DNA of 64,000 bases, taken from assembly GCA_032622095.1 (NCBI GenBank), contig CP136065.1, positions 35,994,732 to 36,058,731 of the forward strand, read 5' to 3'. The notes beneath the pieces were generated by a model. It searched no databases. It was not told where the DNA came from and saw only the letters and a list, made by a program, of their open reading frames with translations. Positions 63,480 to 64,000 of this stretch are shown one piece after another (position 1 is the stretch's first letter; each line of letters starts with the position of its first letter). Source of the DNA: Siphonodentalium dalli. Taxonomy: Eukaryota > Mollusca > Scaphopoda > Gadilida > Siphonodentaliidae. A program made the position numbers and the translations under genes.

Positions 63480-64000
63480 CGCCCGTCGTTTCTATCAACA
63501 AAAATATTTCTTATTTTCTCGGATGGCTCTATTATAGTAAATTGGCTGACTATAAACCCTAATGTGGATCTGGAAATTTTCGCCGACAATGTCATAAATT
63601 TTGCAATGCATCCTGATGGGGTGATAAATCCCATCTTCAAAGGATCCGAAGACCCTAATTTACCAGAATCATATATAGAGGAATCACCCTTCTAAGTTGT
63701 TTTGCTGAACAGTTATTAATAATCGAATATCGTAATTTGCGGAAGACAATGACTTGATAACATTCAAACAGGTTTTCGTAAGGGTGACTCAACAATAGAT
63801 GATATATTTATTCTACATGCTCTGATAAACGTATACCGGCAGAGCGGACGAAATTTATATTGACTTCCGCAAAGCATTTGATATTAACTGTATGGAGAGA
63901 TGCTCTATGGATGAAACTTATGCAAGCAAATATATACACGGTAAGACACTATACATGTAATACGAAGCAGATACGACAATATCAAATTATGTGTGGAAAA
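63480..64000 (+). pseudogene. Dead LINE reverse transcriptase fragment, copy B
   Basis: Duplicate of the first part of the remnant at 21430-21957: the same HPDGVINPIF-like, QTGFRKGDSTIDDIF-like and YIDFRKAFDI-like phrases in shifted frames. A few bases (ATTTATTC near 63808) are extra relative to copy A. Cut by the window end. Confidence 0.75.

Larger units (their letters stand above)
60192..64000. repeat. Segmental duplication, copy B (continues past the window)
   Basis: Collinear with 17978-21957. It lacks the ~230 bases that form the left half of a family D MITE in copy A (breakpoint near 60224) yet keeps that MITE's right half, which suggests a deletion in copy B. The similarity is unbroken at the window edge, so the true length is unknown. 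Confidence 0.95.

Overview
This is a window of eukaryotic, almost certainly animal, genomic DNA. It is AT-rich, most of it is interspersed and tandem repeats, and the open reading frames are isolated and intronless with no operon-like packing. The mobile elements (a Jockey-type LINE, a Penelope-like element, an Academ-like transposon with an XPG-type nuclease, piggyBac-type MITEs, many foldbacks) and the two host-like gene families suggest a marine invertebrate, perhaps a lophotrochozoan such as a mollusc, annelid or brachiopod. The species cannot be fixed from the sequence alone.

Layout. 0-8 kb: two inverted copies of one palindromic DNA transposon (67-945 and 2798-3555), 46-bp and 43-bp minisatellites, a ~130-bp dispersed repeat and a 170-bp tandem duplication. 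8.1-9.3 kb (minus): an intact single-exon gene for a tocopherol-cyclase-like protein with a signal peptide and a C-terminal KNEL. 9.8-17.6 kb: foldbacks and MITEs, including a hairpin with 81-bp arms, a piggyBac-type MITE, 69-nt hairpin modules and a small direct-repeat-bounded element. 18-22 kb: segment A of a ~4 kb duplication, with a single-exon type II membrane glycosyltransferase-like gene, a 26-bp minisatellite against its start codon and a dead LINE. Segment B is at 60.2-64.0 kb and runs off the window. 25.7-32.2 kb: a 6.5-kb DNA transposon with ~0.48-kb terminal inverted repeats, whose minus-strand frames encode an RNase-H-like transposase region, a PIN/FEN1(XPG)-like nuclease and a CXC cysteine cluster; I place it provisionally in the Academ superfamily. 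32.2-34.4 kb: a decayed Penelope-like element (reverse transcriptase plus GIY-YIG). 34.4-37.0 kb: AT-rich degenerate tandem DNA. 37.0-43.1 kb: the 3' end of one LINE (plus) tail to tail with a nearly complete Jockey-type LINE (minus). 43.2-48.3 kb: minisatellites, a cluster of 69-nt hairpin elements, a LINE remnant and a second copy of a 0.95-kb transposon. 48.3-60 kb: no gene recognised, but a 2.4-kb inverted-repeat element enclosing a 42-bp satellite, a ~550-bp foldback and several tandem arrays.

Only three reading frames look like host genes: the tocopherol-cyclase-like gene and the two glycosyltransferase-like paralogues. The other recognisable coding sequence belongs to mobile elements, mostly frame-broken. 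The best candidates for unusual biology are the Academ-like element, the recurring 69-nt hairpin modules shared between different MITE types, and the ER-targeted tocopherol-cyclase-like protein.
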